Shown here one piece after another: positions 1-8,177 of a DNA stretch of 64,000 bases. Numbering within the stretch: the first letter of the stretch is position 1; every line of letters begins with the position of its first letter. The notes below the pieces were generated by a model. That model had not been told where the DNA came from and did not search any database. It saw only the letters and a list, made by a program, of their open reading frames with translations. Origin of the DNA: Brevundimonas terrae (GTDB lineage Bacteria > Pseudomonadota > Alphaproteobacteria > Caulobacterales > Caulobacteraceae). The DNA lies in assembly GCF_011761985.1 (NCBI RefSeq), contig NZ_JAASQT010000005.1, positions 1 through 64,000 on the forward strand, read 5' to 3'. The position numbers and the translations under genes are program-made.

Positions 1-25
1 CTGCACCCTGAACGAAGCGGCTCAT
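1..25 (-). CDS. 5' end of a probable IS transposase (cut by window edge)
   Basis: Only eight codons (MSRFVQGA) are visible before the window ends. The start is well supported: a perfect AGGAGG at 31-36 lies five bases upstream of the ATG. An N-terminus reading MSRFVQGA is typical, from memory, of IS1182/IS5-type DDE transposases, and the gene would run leftwards out of the window. The 26-147 stretch holds no other gene and could contain the end of the element, but no terminal repeat can be paired because the other end is missing. Any other protein starting this way cannot be excluded. Confidence 0.4.
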
Positions 26-147
26 ACCCACCTCCTGAAGACCTCAGCAGGCTAACCTAATTCGCTCGAACGGAAGCTGTTTTCACACAGCCTCGGTCGA
101 AAGCCGTCTTTGATGATTTCGGCCCGTTGCAGGTGGCTAGCCCAACA

Positions 148-1485
148 TCACGCTGCCTTGGCGATGATGGTGCGGTTGCGGCCTGCGTTCTTGGCGTCGT
201 AGAGCGCCTTGTCGGCGGTTTCGATCAGCTCGTTATAGTCGGGGTGGTCCTGGAAGGCGGCAAGGCCTAGCGAGGCCGTGACGCGCACGGAGCCGCCAGC
301 GGGCAGGCGGATTTCACGGCTGGCCAGTTGCTCGCGGATGCGTTCGGCGACGACATGGGCTTCTTCTGCCGAGGTTTCGACAAGCACGATCAGGAATTCC
401 TCGCCGCCATAACGGAAGACAAAGTCGCTGAGGCGCACATTGTCCGAAATGATTTCGGCCACCTGTTTCAGGACGGCATCGCCGGTGGAGTGGCCCCACT
501 GGTCGTTGATGGCCTTGAAGTGGTCCACGTCCAGCATCATCAGGCTGAGCTGGGTGCCATTATTGGTGGCCAGCGAGATTTCGCGGCCCAGAATGGTGGG
601 CAGGAAGCGGCGGTTCAGGGCGCGTGTTAGCGGATCACGGCCATTCTCTAGGCCCGAAACGCTCTGGAACAGGTCGGTCAGCAGGAATTTGATTTCCTGC
701 ACACTGTTCTTGAGTTCACCCAGAGGGACGGACAGGTCGTCCTTGGCTTCGTGGCTTTGTGTCAGGCGCGGCAGGATGTCGCTATCGACACGGGCGATGC
801 TGGCCTCGATGGCGGCAAGGCTGGGCGAGCCTTCAAAAATCAGACCGGCGCGGTGCGTCAGCCACAGCCCGAAGGGCGAGCTGGACAGCGGCGTCAATTG
901 CAGCAGGCAGCCGTCAAACATCTGGAACAGCACATTTTGCAGCCACTCGAACAGGGCGGCGATCTGGCCGTCGCGTTCGTGGGCGATGTCCTGACCCAGT
1001 GCGAACAGACGGTAGGATTCATCCACCTGTGCGCGGCGCATCGAGCCCTGCATATAGGCTTCGCTCATAATGGCGATGGCCTGATCGATAAGGCCGTCGA
1101 TCTGCATGATGGCGAGGGCCATATCGGCGCGGTCCAGATCGCTTTGCAGCACCAGTTCGCTCATGCGGCTCTTGAGTACGAAGGCCCCGTGCATGACCAG
1201 ACGCAGCGGCACCTTGATGCGCGCATGGACCTCGCCGATCTTGCGTTGCTGCTGTTCGAAAAGGGCCTTCTGCTCGCCTTCCTGACGGAAGATGTCCTGC
1301 ACCCACTTCATCAGCGAGGCTTTCAGCCGCTCTTCGACAAGGCTGGAGCTCAGAAAGGTCTGGGCTTCCTCGTCGGTCAGCAGGACGTCGTAGAAGCGGT
1401 CAGCCAGATCGGTGGCGTGGGCCTGTGAGAGATTACGGAGCAGATGCTCGATGTGTTCAGAAAGCGGGGGGAGGACGCTATACAT
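148..1485 (-). CDS. Globin-coupled diguanylate cyclase (GGDEF)
   Basis: Likely haem-based gas sensor that makes cyclic di-GMP from two GTP. Residues about 10-150 match the globin-coupled sensor fold of DosC-type proteins, with the proximal haem histidine expected at H87 in EVHARIKVP. A helical middle domain follows (about 155-275), then a C-terminal GGDEF domain (about 280-440). The active site is GGEEF at 360-364. An RLSD I-site at 351-354 sits five residues upstream, the usual spacing for product inhibition. No signal peptide or membrane segment is seen, so the protein should be cytoplasmic. It is the last gene before the probable IS element and lies 133 bases downstream of pirin on the same strand. 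Oxygen as ligand is inferred from the family. Confidence 0.9.
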   Translation of the reverse strand: MYSVLPPLSEHIEHLLRNLSQAHATDLADRFYDVLLTDEEAQTFLSSSLVEERLKASLMKWVQDIFRQEGEQKALFEQQQRKIGEVHARIKVPLRLVMHGAFVLKSRMSELVLQSDLDRADMALAIMQIDGLIDQAIAIMSEAYMQGSMRRAQVDESYRLFALGQDIAHERDGQIAALFEWLQNVLFQMFDGCLLQLTPLSSSPFGLWLTHRAGLIFEGSPSLAAIEASIARVDSDILPRLTQSHEAKDDLSVPLGELKNSVQEIKFLLTDLFQSVSGLENGRDPLTRALNRRFLPTILGREISLATNNGTQLSLMMLDVDHFKAINDQWGHSTGDAVLKQVAEIISDNVRLSDFVFRYGGEEFLIVLVETSAEEAHVVAERIREQLASREIRLPAGGSVRVTASLGLAAFQDHPDYNELIETADKALYDAKNAGRNRTIIAKAA

Positions 1486-1618
1486 GTAGAACTCGAAAAT
1501 CCGGGTCTAAAAAGGCTGGGGGAGAGACGCTAAAATAAGGTGCCCTCCCTACAGCCAAGTTACAGCAGGGTCACTTTAGACGTGACCAGGTTACGGATAC
1601 GACGGGTATTTGCGACAT

Positions 1619-2500
1619 TTATGCTTCTGGAAGCGGAATGAATTCCTGATCGTCATCGACAGGTAACTTCATGCGTCCGGCCTGCCAGTCGGCCTTGGCC
1701 TGTTCCATGCGGTCCTTCGACGACGAGACAAAATTCCACCAGATCAGACGCTCCCCGAGAGGCTCGCCGCCCAGAACCATGACGCTGGACGGTTGCAGGG
1801 CCGTGACGGTGGGCTCGGCTTGCGCGGACAGGACGATCATCTGGCCTTCGTGGAAGGGGCGACCATCAACCTCGATCACGCCCTTGGCGACGAACAGGGC
1901 GCGCTCGGTATAGCCGCCCTTGGACTTGGGCGGCGGGGGCGCAGCGCGAACACCTTCGGCCATTTCCCAGTGGATGTAGAAGAGCGGGGATTCCACCGGC
2001 GTTCCGGCCTTGGCCCCGAAGGCCTCGCCGGCCACCAGACGGGCAAACAGGCCGCCATTCTCGTAGGTCGGTTGTGCGTCCTCGCCCAGATGGGTGAAGG
2101 AGGGCGCAATCTCTTCTTTTTCGACGGGCAGGGCGACCCAGGCCTGCATGCCGTGCATGGCTCCGCCCTGAGATTTTTTCAGCGGATCGGTGCGCTCGGA
2201 ATGCACAATGCCCGAGCCGGCGGTCATCCAGTTGACCTCGCCCGGTCGAATCGCCTGCGTGTAGCCCAGACTGTCGCGGTGCATGATCTCGCCCTCGAAC
2301 AGATAGGTCAGGGTCGACAGGCCGATATGCGGGTGCGGGCGCACATTGATGGCATCGCTACCCGGTGCGAACTCTGCCGGTCCCATCTGGTCCAGAAACA
2401 CAAAGGGGCCAACCATGCGCTTTTGGGCATGCGGCAAAATGCGCGAAACTTCGAAACCGCCCAAATCGCGGCGACGTCCCTCGATGATCCGTTCAATCAT
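1619..2500 (-). CDS. Pirin family protein
   Basis: Bicupin of the pirin family, 293 residues, normal length. The N-terminal cupin (about 5-130) carries the conserved metal-binding region HPHIGLSTLTYLFEGE followed by HRDSLG. The C-terminal cupin covers about 170-280. Bacterial pirins such as YhhW can act as quercetin 2,3-dioxygenases or as redox-sensitive cofactors; the substrate here cannot be told from sequence. The start is supported by AAGGAG about seven bases upstream of the ATG. No signal peptide. It may be co-transcribed with the downstream diguanylate cyclase, but the 133-base gap leaves that open. Confidence 0.88.
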   Translation of the reverse strand: MIERIIEGRRRDLGGFEVSRILPHAQKRMVGPFVFLDQMGPAEFAPGSDAINVRPHPHIGLSTLTYLFEGEIMHRDSLGYTQAIRPGEVNWMTAGSGIVHSERTDPLKKSQGGAMHGMQAWVALPVEKEEIAPSFTHLGEDAQPTYENGGLFARLVAGEAFGAKAGTPVESPLFYIHWEMAEGVRAAPPPPKSKGGYTERALFVAKGVIEVDGRPFHEGQMIVLSAQAEPTVTALQPSSVMVLGGEPLGERLIWWNFVSSSKDRMEQAKADWQAGRMKLPVDDDQEFIPLPEA

Positions 2501-2548
2501 GGGTAGCTCCTTGGTTTTATTCAGGAGAGGGGGATAGGACCAAGATAA

Positions 2549-2584
2549 TGCAAAAACGCCGCCCCGAAAGGGCGGCGTTTGCGA
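2549..2584 (-). terminator. Rho-independent terminator downstream of the Lrp-type gene
   Basis: A ten-base-pair stem (AAACGCCGCC with GGCGGCGTTT) has a seven-base loop. On the minus strand it is followed by a run of T. It lies about 40 bases past the stop of the Lrp/AsnC gene and separates it from pirin. Confidence 0.8.
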
Positions 2585-2623
2585 CTTTATGTCAAACTTG
2601 GTGAAGTTTGATCAAGAAACCGT

Positions 2624-3112
2624 TCAGCTGACGTGCGGGGTAATGATGCTGAGCGGCAAGGTGGTCACATTCTTCACGCCGCGCGTCACGATATGGCTGG
2701 CGCAGTCCGAGACGATGCCCAGGGTCAGCAGCTTGTCGCGCAGGAACTTGTCGAAGGTGTGCATGTCGGAGGTAATCACCCGCAGCACATAGTCTTCACG
2801 GCCGGTGATGGTCGCGCATTGCACAACCTCCGGCCATGTGGCGACGGCCTTCTCGAAGATGTCGAGGTTCTCGCGCGTCGGCAGAGACAGCTTCACAATG
2901 GCATAGACTTCAAAGTCCAGCCCCAGCAAACTGGCATCGAGCAGCGTTACGCGCTTGCGTATCAGCCCGCTATCCTCCAGTCTCTTGATCCGGCGCCAGC
3001 AGGGCGATGCCGACAGGCCGACGCGGTCTGCGACTTCGGCAACCGACAATCCGGCGTCTTGTTGCAGGATGTCGAGGATGCGAGCGTCGATAGGATCAAG
3101 TTCGTCGGCCAA
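2624..3112 (-). CDS. Lrp/AsnC family regulator, probable regulator of the bkd operon
   Basis: Transcription factor of the Lrp/AsnC family: an N-terminal helix-turn-helix (about residues 1-50, LDPIDARILDILQ through GLSASPCWRRIKRLE) and a C-terminal RAM ligand-sensing domain (about 60-150). A longer frame opens at 3142, but the likely start is the TTG at 3112, because GGAG at 3120-3123 lies seven bases upstream. This gives 162 residues, normal for the family. It is divergent from the branched-chain keto-acid dehydrogenase operon, the same arrangement as Pseudomonas bkdR, an Lrp homologue that activates bkd genes in response to branched-chain amino acids. Control of this operon is inferred from position and from the inverted repeats between them. 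Confidence 0.85.
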   Translation of the reverse strand: MADELDPIDARILDILQQDAGLSVAEVADRVGLSASPCWRRIKRLEDSGLIRKRVTLLDASLLGLDFEVYAIVKLSLPTRENLDIFEKAVATWPEVVQCATITGREDYVLRVITSDMHTFDKFLRDKLLTLGIVSDCASHIVTRGVKNVTTLPLSIITPHVS

Positions 3113-3138
3113 AGGCGTTCTCCAAAATACGTTTCTGC

Positions 3139-3180
3139 GCAATAAAATACCCTATTTCACATTATTGCAAGGGTATATTT
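3139..3180. promoter_or_regulatory. Overlapping inverted repeats between lrp-type gene and bkd operon
   Basis: Two interleaved inverted repeats lie in the divergent spacer. GCAATAA (3139-3145) pairs with TTATTGC (3162-3168), and AAAATACCC (3144-3152) pairs imperfectly with GGGTATATTT (3171-3180). The region is AT-rich compared with its surroundings. Position and symmetry suit an Lrp-family operator that may serve both genes. Confidence 0.5.
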
Positions 3181-3242
3181 GGAAGAGCGGTCAGGCATGA
3201 GCCATGCTATGCCTCTCTTCCTGAGGAAACGCGTGCGGTTAA

Positions 3243-4487
<1,245 letters not shown>

Positions 4488-4489
4488 GT

Positions 4490-5515
4490 ATGAGCACCAC
4501 CCCGATGAACATGATCCAGGCCCTGAACTCGGCGCTGGACAACAAGATGACCGAAGACCCGACCGTTCTGTCGTTCGGCGAGGACACCGGTTATTTCGGC
4601 GGCGTGTTCCGTGTGACGGACCACCTGCAAAAGAACCACGGCCTGACCCGCAGCTTCGACACCCCGATTTCGGAATCGGGCATTGTCGGTGCCGCTGTCG
4701 GCATGTCGACCTATGGTCTGCGTCCGGTCGTCGAAATCCAGTTCGCCGACTACATCTATCCGGCCTACGACCAGATCGTCTCCGAAGCGGCCAAGATGCG
4801 TTACCGCTCGGGTGGCCAGTTCACCTGTCCGCTGGTGGTGCGCTCGCCCTATGGCGGCGGCATCTTCGGTGGCCAAACGCACTCGCAATCGCCCGAAAGC
4901 CTGTTTACCCATATTTCGGGTCTGAAGGTTGTGATCCCGTCCAACCCGTATGATGCAAAGGGTCTGCTGACCTCGGCCATCGAGGACGACGATCCGGTGA
5001 TCTTCTTCGAGCCCAAGCGCCTTTATAACGGCCCGTTCGACGGCTGGCACGAAAAGCCGGTCAGCCCGTGGAAGGCGCAGGAACTGGCTCAGGTTCCGGC
5101 TGAAAAATACAATGTGCCGATCGGCAAGGCCCGCGTGATGCGCGAAGGCAATGACGTGACCATCCTCGCCTATGGCACCATGGTCTGGGTCGCTCTGGCC
5201 GGTGCCGAACATGCCGGTGTGGATGCCGAGGTGATCGACCTGCGCACGCTCGTGCCGCTGGATATCGAAACCATCGAGGCCAGCGTCAAGAAAACGGGCC
5301 GTTGCGTCATCGTTCACGAAGCGCCGAAAACCTCGGGCTTTGGCGGCGAGCTGAGCGCACTGGTACAAGAGCGCTGCTTCTATCATCTTGAAGCCCCTGT
5401 CGCCCGCGTCACCGGTTGGGATACGCCCTACCCCCACGCGTTCGAGTGGGAATATTTCCCCGGCCCGCAACGTGTGGCCGATGCTCTGAAATCTGTCATG
5501 ACGGGAGGCCGTTAA
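4490..5515 (+). CDS. bkdA2: Branched-chain 2-oxoacid dehydrogenase E1 beta subunit
   Basis: Partner of E1 alpha in the alpha2beta2 decarboxylase; 341 residues. It shows the transketolase-like pyrimidine-binding domain (FGEDTGYFGGVFRVT near residue 27; PISESGIVGAAVG near 60) and the C-terminal transketolase domain (about 205-335). The reading frame extends upstream into E1 alpha, but the start is placed at the ATG two bases after the E1 alpha stop, where homologues begin (MSTTPMNMIQALNSAL). The stop is one base before the E2 start. Tight spacing indicates coupled, stoichiometric translation. Confidence 0.95.
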   Translation: MSTTPMNMIQALNSALDNKMTEDPTVLSFGEDTGYFGGVFRVTDHLQKNHGLTRSFDTPISESGIVGAAVGMSTYGLRPVVEIQFADYIYPAYDQIVSEAAKMRYRSGGQFTCPLVVRSPYGGGIFGGQTHSQSPESLFTHISGLKVVIPSNPYDAKGLLTSAIEDDDPVIFFEPKRLYNGPFDGWHEKPVSPWKAQELAQVPAEKYNVPIGKARVMREGNDVTILAYGTMVWVALAGAEHAGVDAEVIDLRTLVPLDIETIEASVKKTGRCVIVHEAPKTSGFGGELSALVQERCFYHLEAPVARVTGWDTPYPHAFEWEYFPGPQRVADALKSVMTGGR

Positions 5516-5516
5516 G

Positions 5517-7145
5517 ATGGGTCGTTTCGTATTCAAGCTGCCGGACGTTGGTGAAGGCACCGCCGAGGCCGAGCTGGTTCAATGGCACGTTGCCGTCGGT
5601 GATGTGGTCACCGAGGACCAGATCGTCGCCGAAGTCATGACCGACAAGGCGACGGTGGAAATCACCTCGCCGGTCGATGGCAAGGTCACGGCTCTGCACG
5701 GCGAAGTCGGTGGAATGCTGCCGGTGCGCGGCGCTCTGGTCGAGTTCGAGGTCGCTGGCGAAGGCAATGCCGCCGCCGAGGCTCCCGCTGCTCCGGTCGT
5801 TGAAGCCGCTCCGATCGCCGTCGAAGCACCGAAGGCGGAAGTCGCCTCCGAAGTCCCCGCTGTCGCCGTCGCGACCGGTGCGAACCATGTGTTCAAGCTG
5901 CCGGACGTTGGTGAAGGCACTGCCGAGGCCGAACTGGTGGGCTGGCACGTCAAGGTGGGCGATATGGTCGAAGAAGACCAGATCGTCGCCGAGGTGATGA
6001 CCGACAAGGCCACGGTTGAACTGACCTCGCCGGTTGCTGGCAAGGTGGTGCAACTGCATGGCGAGGCGGGGCAGGCCCTGCCGGTCGGTGGACCGCTGGT
6101 CAGCTTCTTCGTTGAAGGCAAGGGCGAGGCGGCTCCGGTTGCTGCGCCTGTGGCTGCTGCTGCTCCGGCTCCGGCTAAGGTGGAAGCGCCCAAGCCTGTG
6201 GTGGCTCCGGCATCCAAGGCATCGGCCAAGCCGGTTGCTGCTGTCACTGGCCGCAAGGCAGGCGAGCGTCCGCTGGCCTCGCCAGCCGTGCGCCAGCGTG
6301 CGCGTGATCTGGGTATTGATCTGGTCTTCGTGCCGGGTACCGGCCCTGCAGGCCGTATCGAACACGCAGACCTTGATGCCTTCGTGGCACGCGGCGGAGT
6401 GATCGCGCCGAGTGCAGGTGCGGCTTCGTCGCCTTATGCCAAGGCGGAAGGCACGACCGAGGTCAAGATCATCGGCCTGCGCCGCAAGATCGCGGAAAAG
6501 ATGGCCGAGAGCGTCCGTCGCATCCCCCACATCACCTATGTGGAAGAGATCGACATGACGGCTCTGGAAGAGCTGCGTGGCCACCTGAACGCCCAGAACA
6601 AGGGTTCGGACAAGCCCAAGCTCAACGTCCTGCCGTTCATCGCGCGCGCCATCATCGTGGCGCTGAAGGACCAGCCGAACATCAACGCCACCTATGACGA
6701 CGAGGCGGGTATCCTGACCCAGCACGCCGCCGTGCATCTGGGCATTGCCGCCCAGACGCCGAACGGCCTGATGGTGCCGGTGGTCCGCCACGCCGAGGCG
6801 CGTGATGCCTATGACACCGCCCTTGAAATCACCCGCGTGTCGGGTGCGGCCAAGGACGGTTCGGCCAAGCGCGAGGAACTATCGGGCTCGACCATCACCA
6901 TCACCTCGCTGGGTACGCTCGGCGGTGTGGTGCACACCCCGATCATCAACCATCCGGAAGTCGCCATCATCGGTCCGAACAAGATCGCCGATCGTGTGGT
7001 GGTCAAGGATGGCCAGATGGTCGTGCGCAAGATGATGAACCTGTCCTCCAGCTTCGATCACCGTATCGTCGACGGCCACGACGCGGCTGTCTTCGTTCAG
7101 AAGATCAAGAACCTGCTGGAAAATCCGGCAACTCTCTGGATGTGA
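5517..7145 (+). CDS. bkdB: Branched-chain 2-oxoacid dehydrogenase E2 with two lipoyl domains
   Basis: Dihydrolipoyl acyltransferase core of the complex, 542 residues. Domains in order: lipoyl domain 1 (about 1-80), Ala/Pro/Glu-rich linker, lipoyl domain 2 (about 121-200), a second linker, the E1/E3-binding domain (about 250-285, ASPAVRQRARDLG), a linker, and the catalytic acyltransferase domain (about 315-542) with the active-site motif SFDHRIVDG near the end. Each lipoyl domain has the lipoyl-lysine motif MTDKATVE. Most branched-chain E2 proteins carry a single lipoyl domain, so the tandem arrangement recalls pyruvate dehydrogenase E2. The two copies are very similar at DNA level with a 360-base period. 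Confidence 0.93.
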   Translation: MGRFVFKLPDVGEGTAEAELVQWHVAVGDVVTEDQIVAEVMTDKATVEITSPVDGKVTALHGEVGGMLPVRGALVEFEVAGEGNAAAEAPAAPVVEAAPIAVEAPKAEVASEVPAVAVATGANHVFKLPDVGEGTAEAELVGWHVKVGDMVEEDQIVAEVMTDKATVELTSPVAGKVVQLHGEAGQALPVGGPLVSFFVEGKGEAAPVAAPVAAAAPAPAKVEAPKPVVAPASKASAKPVAAVTGRKAGERPLASPAVRQRARDLGIDLVFVPGTGPAGRIEHADLDAFVARGGVIAPSAGAASSPYAKAEGTTEVKIIGLRRKIAEKMAESVRRIPHITYVEEIDMTALEELRGHLNAQNKGSDKPKLNVLPFIARAIIVALKDQPNINATYDDEAGILTQHAAVHLGIAAQTPNGLMVPVVRHAEARDAYDTALEITRVSGAAKDGSAKREELSGSTITITSLGTLGGVVHTPIINHPEVAIIGPNKIADRVVVKDGQMVVRKMMNLSSSFDHRIVDGHDAAVFVQKIKNLLENPATLWM

Positions 7146-7149
7146 TGCG

Positions 7150-7692
7150 ATGAAGCGCGGCGCGGCTATAGCAGTAGCAGTGGCCGCGCTGTTCGCGGCG
7201 TGTGGAGCTGCGGCGTGTGAACCCGTTGAAGCGGGAATGATGTTCCAGACGCCACCTGCTGCATTTCAGGCAAAGATCACTAAGGTCCGTCGCATATGGG
7301 ATTGGCGAGCTATCTTCGCCAAGAGTTACGAAGCTGAGGTTCAGCTTTTAGGCCCAGTCCGTCCCCGCTCGGTGCTGTATCGCTGGGATGAAGGTAACCA
7401 TTGCGGTAGAGATTATCCTGTAAGGGAAGATCAGCTTATTGTTGTGTTGCTCGAAAGTGACCCTGCAGGAGCTAAGCGAAAATATGCGGGCATGCTGGGA
7501 GATACTGGAATGCTAACTCCCTCGCAGGCCGTAGAAGATTTCGGAGCCGTGATCGCTTATCCCTACACAGATAACCTTTCGGCGCTACGGGATCTTCTCC
7601 AAGATTATATGCCTTACGATCTTCGACAATATCCGATGCCACCGCCTCCTCCTCTGAGAGAGCTTGATAACGCGCCCGAGATGACACGATGA
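7150..7692 (+). CDS. Secreted protein of unknown function, first of a tandem pair inside the bkd operon
   Basis: No family is recognised. The 180-residue protein starts with a clear Sec signal peptide (MKRGAAIAVAVAALFAACGA) that probably ends just before ACEPVEAG, leaving a Cys at the mature N-terminus. The body is mostly beta-like (AKITKVRR, YEAEVQLLGPVRP, DQLIVVLLES), with NHCGRDYPV in the middle and a Pro-rich tail (PMPPPPPL). This layout loosely recalls TIMP/NTR-like OB folds, which is only an inference. It starts four bases after E2 and overlaps the next gene by ATGA. Codon use is visibly more AT-rich than in the flanking dehydrogenase genes. Confidence 0.7.
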   Translation: MKRGAAIAVAVAALFAACGAAACEPVEAGMMFQTPPAAFQAKITKVRRIWDWRAIFAKSYEAEVQLLGPVRPRSVLYRWDEGNHCGRDYPVREDQLIVVLLESDPAGAKRKYAGMLGDTGMLTPSQAVEDFGAVIAYPYTDNLSALRDLLQDYMPYDLRQYPMPPPPPLRELDNAPEMTR

Positions 7693-8177
7693 AACACGGT
7701 GCCGCTATAGCATTAGCAGTGACCGCGCTGTTCGCTGCGGGTGAGGTGGCTGCTTGTACAGTAGACGTCGAGCTTTTTGGGTTGCCAGAGACGCTTCAAA
7801 AAGAGCGGCAGTTACAGCAAGCCCTTTGGGATCGCTCCCAATGGGTTTCTCTCGCGAAGGTTGATAAGCAATCTTGGTATTTCGGCCGCGTTTTTAGAAT
7901 TCGCTACCGAACGATAGTGCCTCTTAAAGGCGAAAATCACCCGAAGTTTTTTAGCAAGACAATCTGGCTAAGCGATTGGGATAGAGAGTGCGGGTTTTTC
8001 CCTCCCGAACTCAATACTCACGTAATTATGTACTCCAACCCCAAGAGCGGATTTCAAAAATATTTGCCTTGGGTTCGTCCGGCTTACACTTGGTACGGTA
8101 CCGAATATGTCACTGATCGGCGCGTAGCCACCAGTTTGCGGTCCGCAGCCAATAGACTGAAGAGTTCGAATAAATGA
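7689..8177 (+). CDS. Secreted protein of unknown function, second of the tandem pair inside the bkd operon
   Basis: A 162-residue protein whose signal peptide (MKHGAAIALAVTALFAAGEV) is nearly the same as that of the preceding gene, which indicates duplication. The bodies have diverged but keep the same order of features: a Cys right after the signal peptide (ACTVDV), a beta-rich segment ending in a Gly-containing turn (RTIVPLKGE), then a Cys-Gly (RECGFFPP) followed by a hydrophobic strand (HVIMYSN). It overlaps the upstream gene and the downstream E3 gene by ATGA, so all are translated as one unit. DNA composition is more AT-rich than the neighbours. Function unknown. Confidence 0.7.
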   Translation: MKHGAAIALAVTALFAAGEVAACTVDVELFGLPETLQKERQLQQALWDRSQWVSLAKVDKQSWYFGRVFRIRYRTIVPLKGENHPKFFSKTIWLSDWDRECGFFPPELNTHVIMYSNPKSGFQKYLPWVRPAYTWYGTEYVTDRRVATSLRSAANRLKSSNK

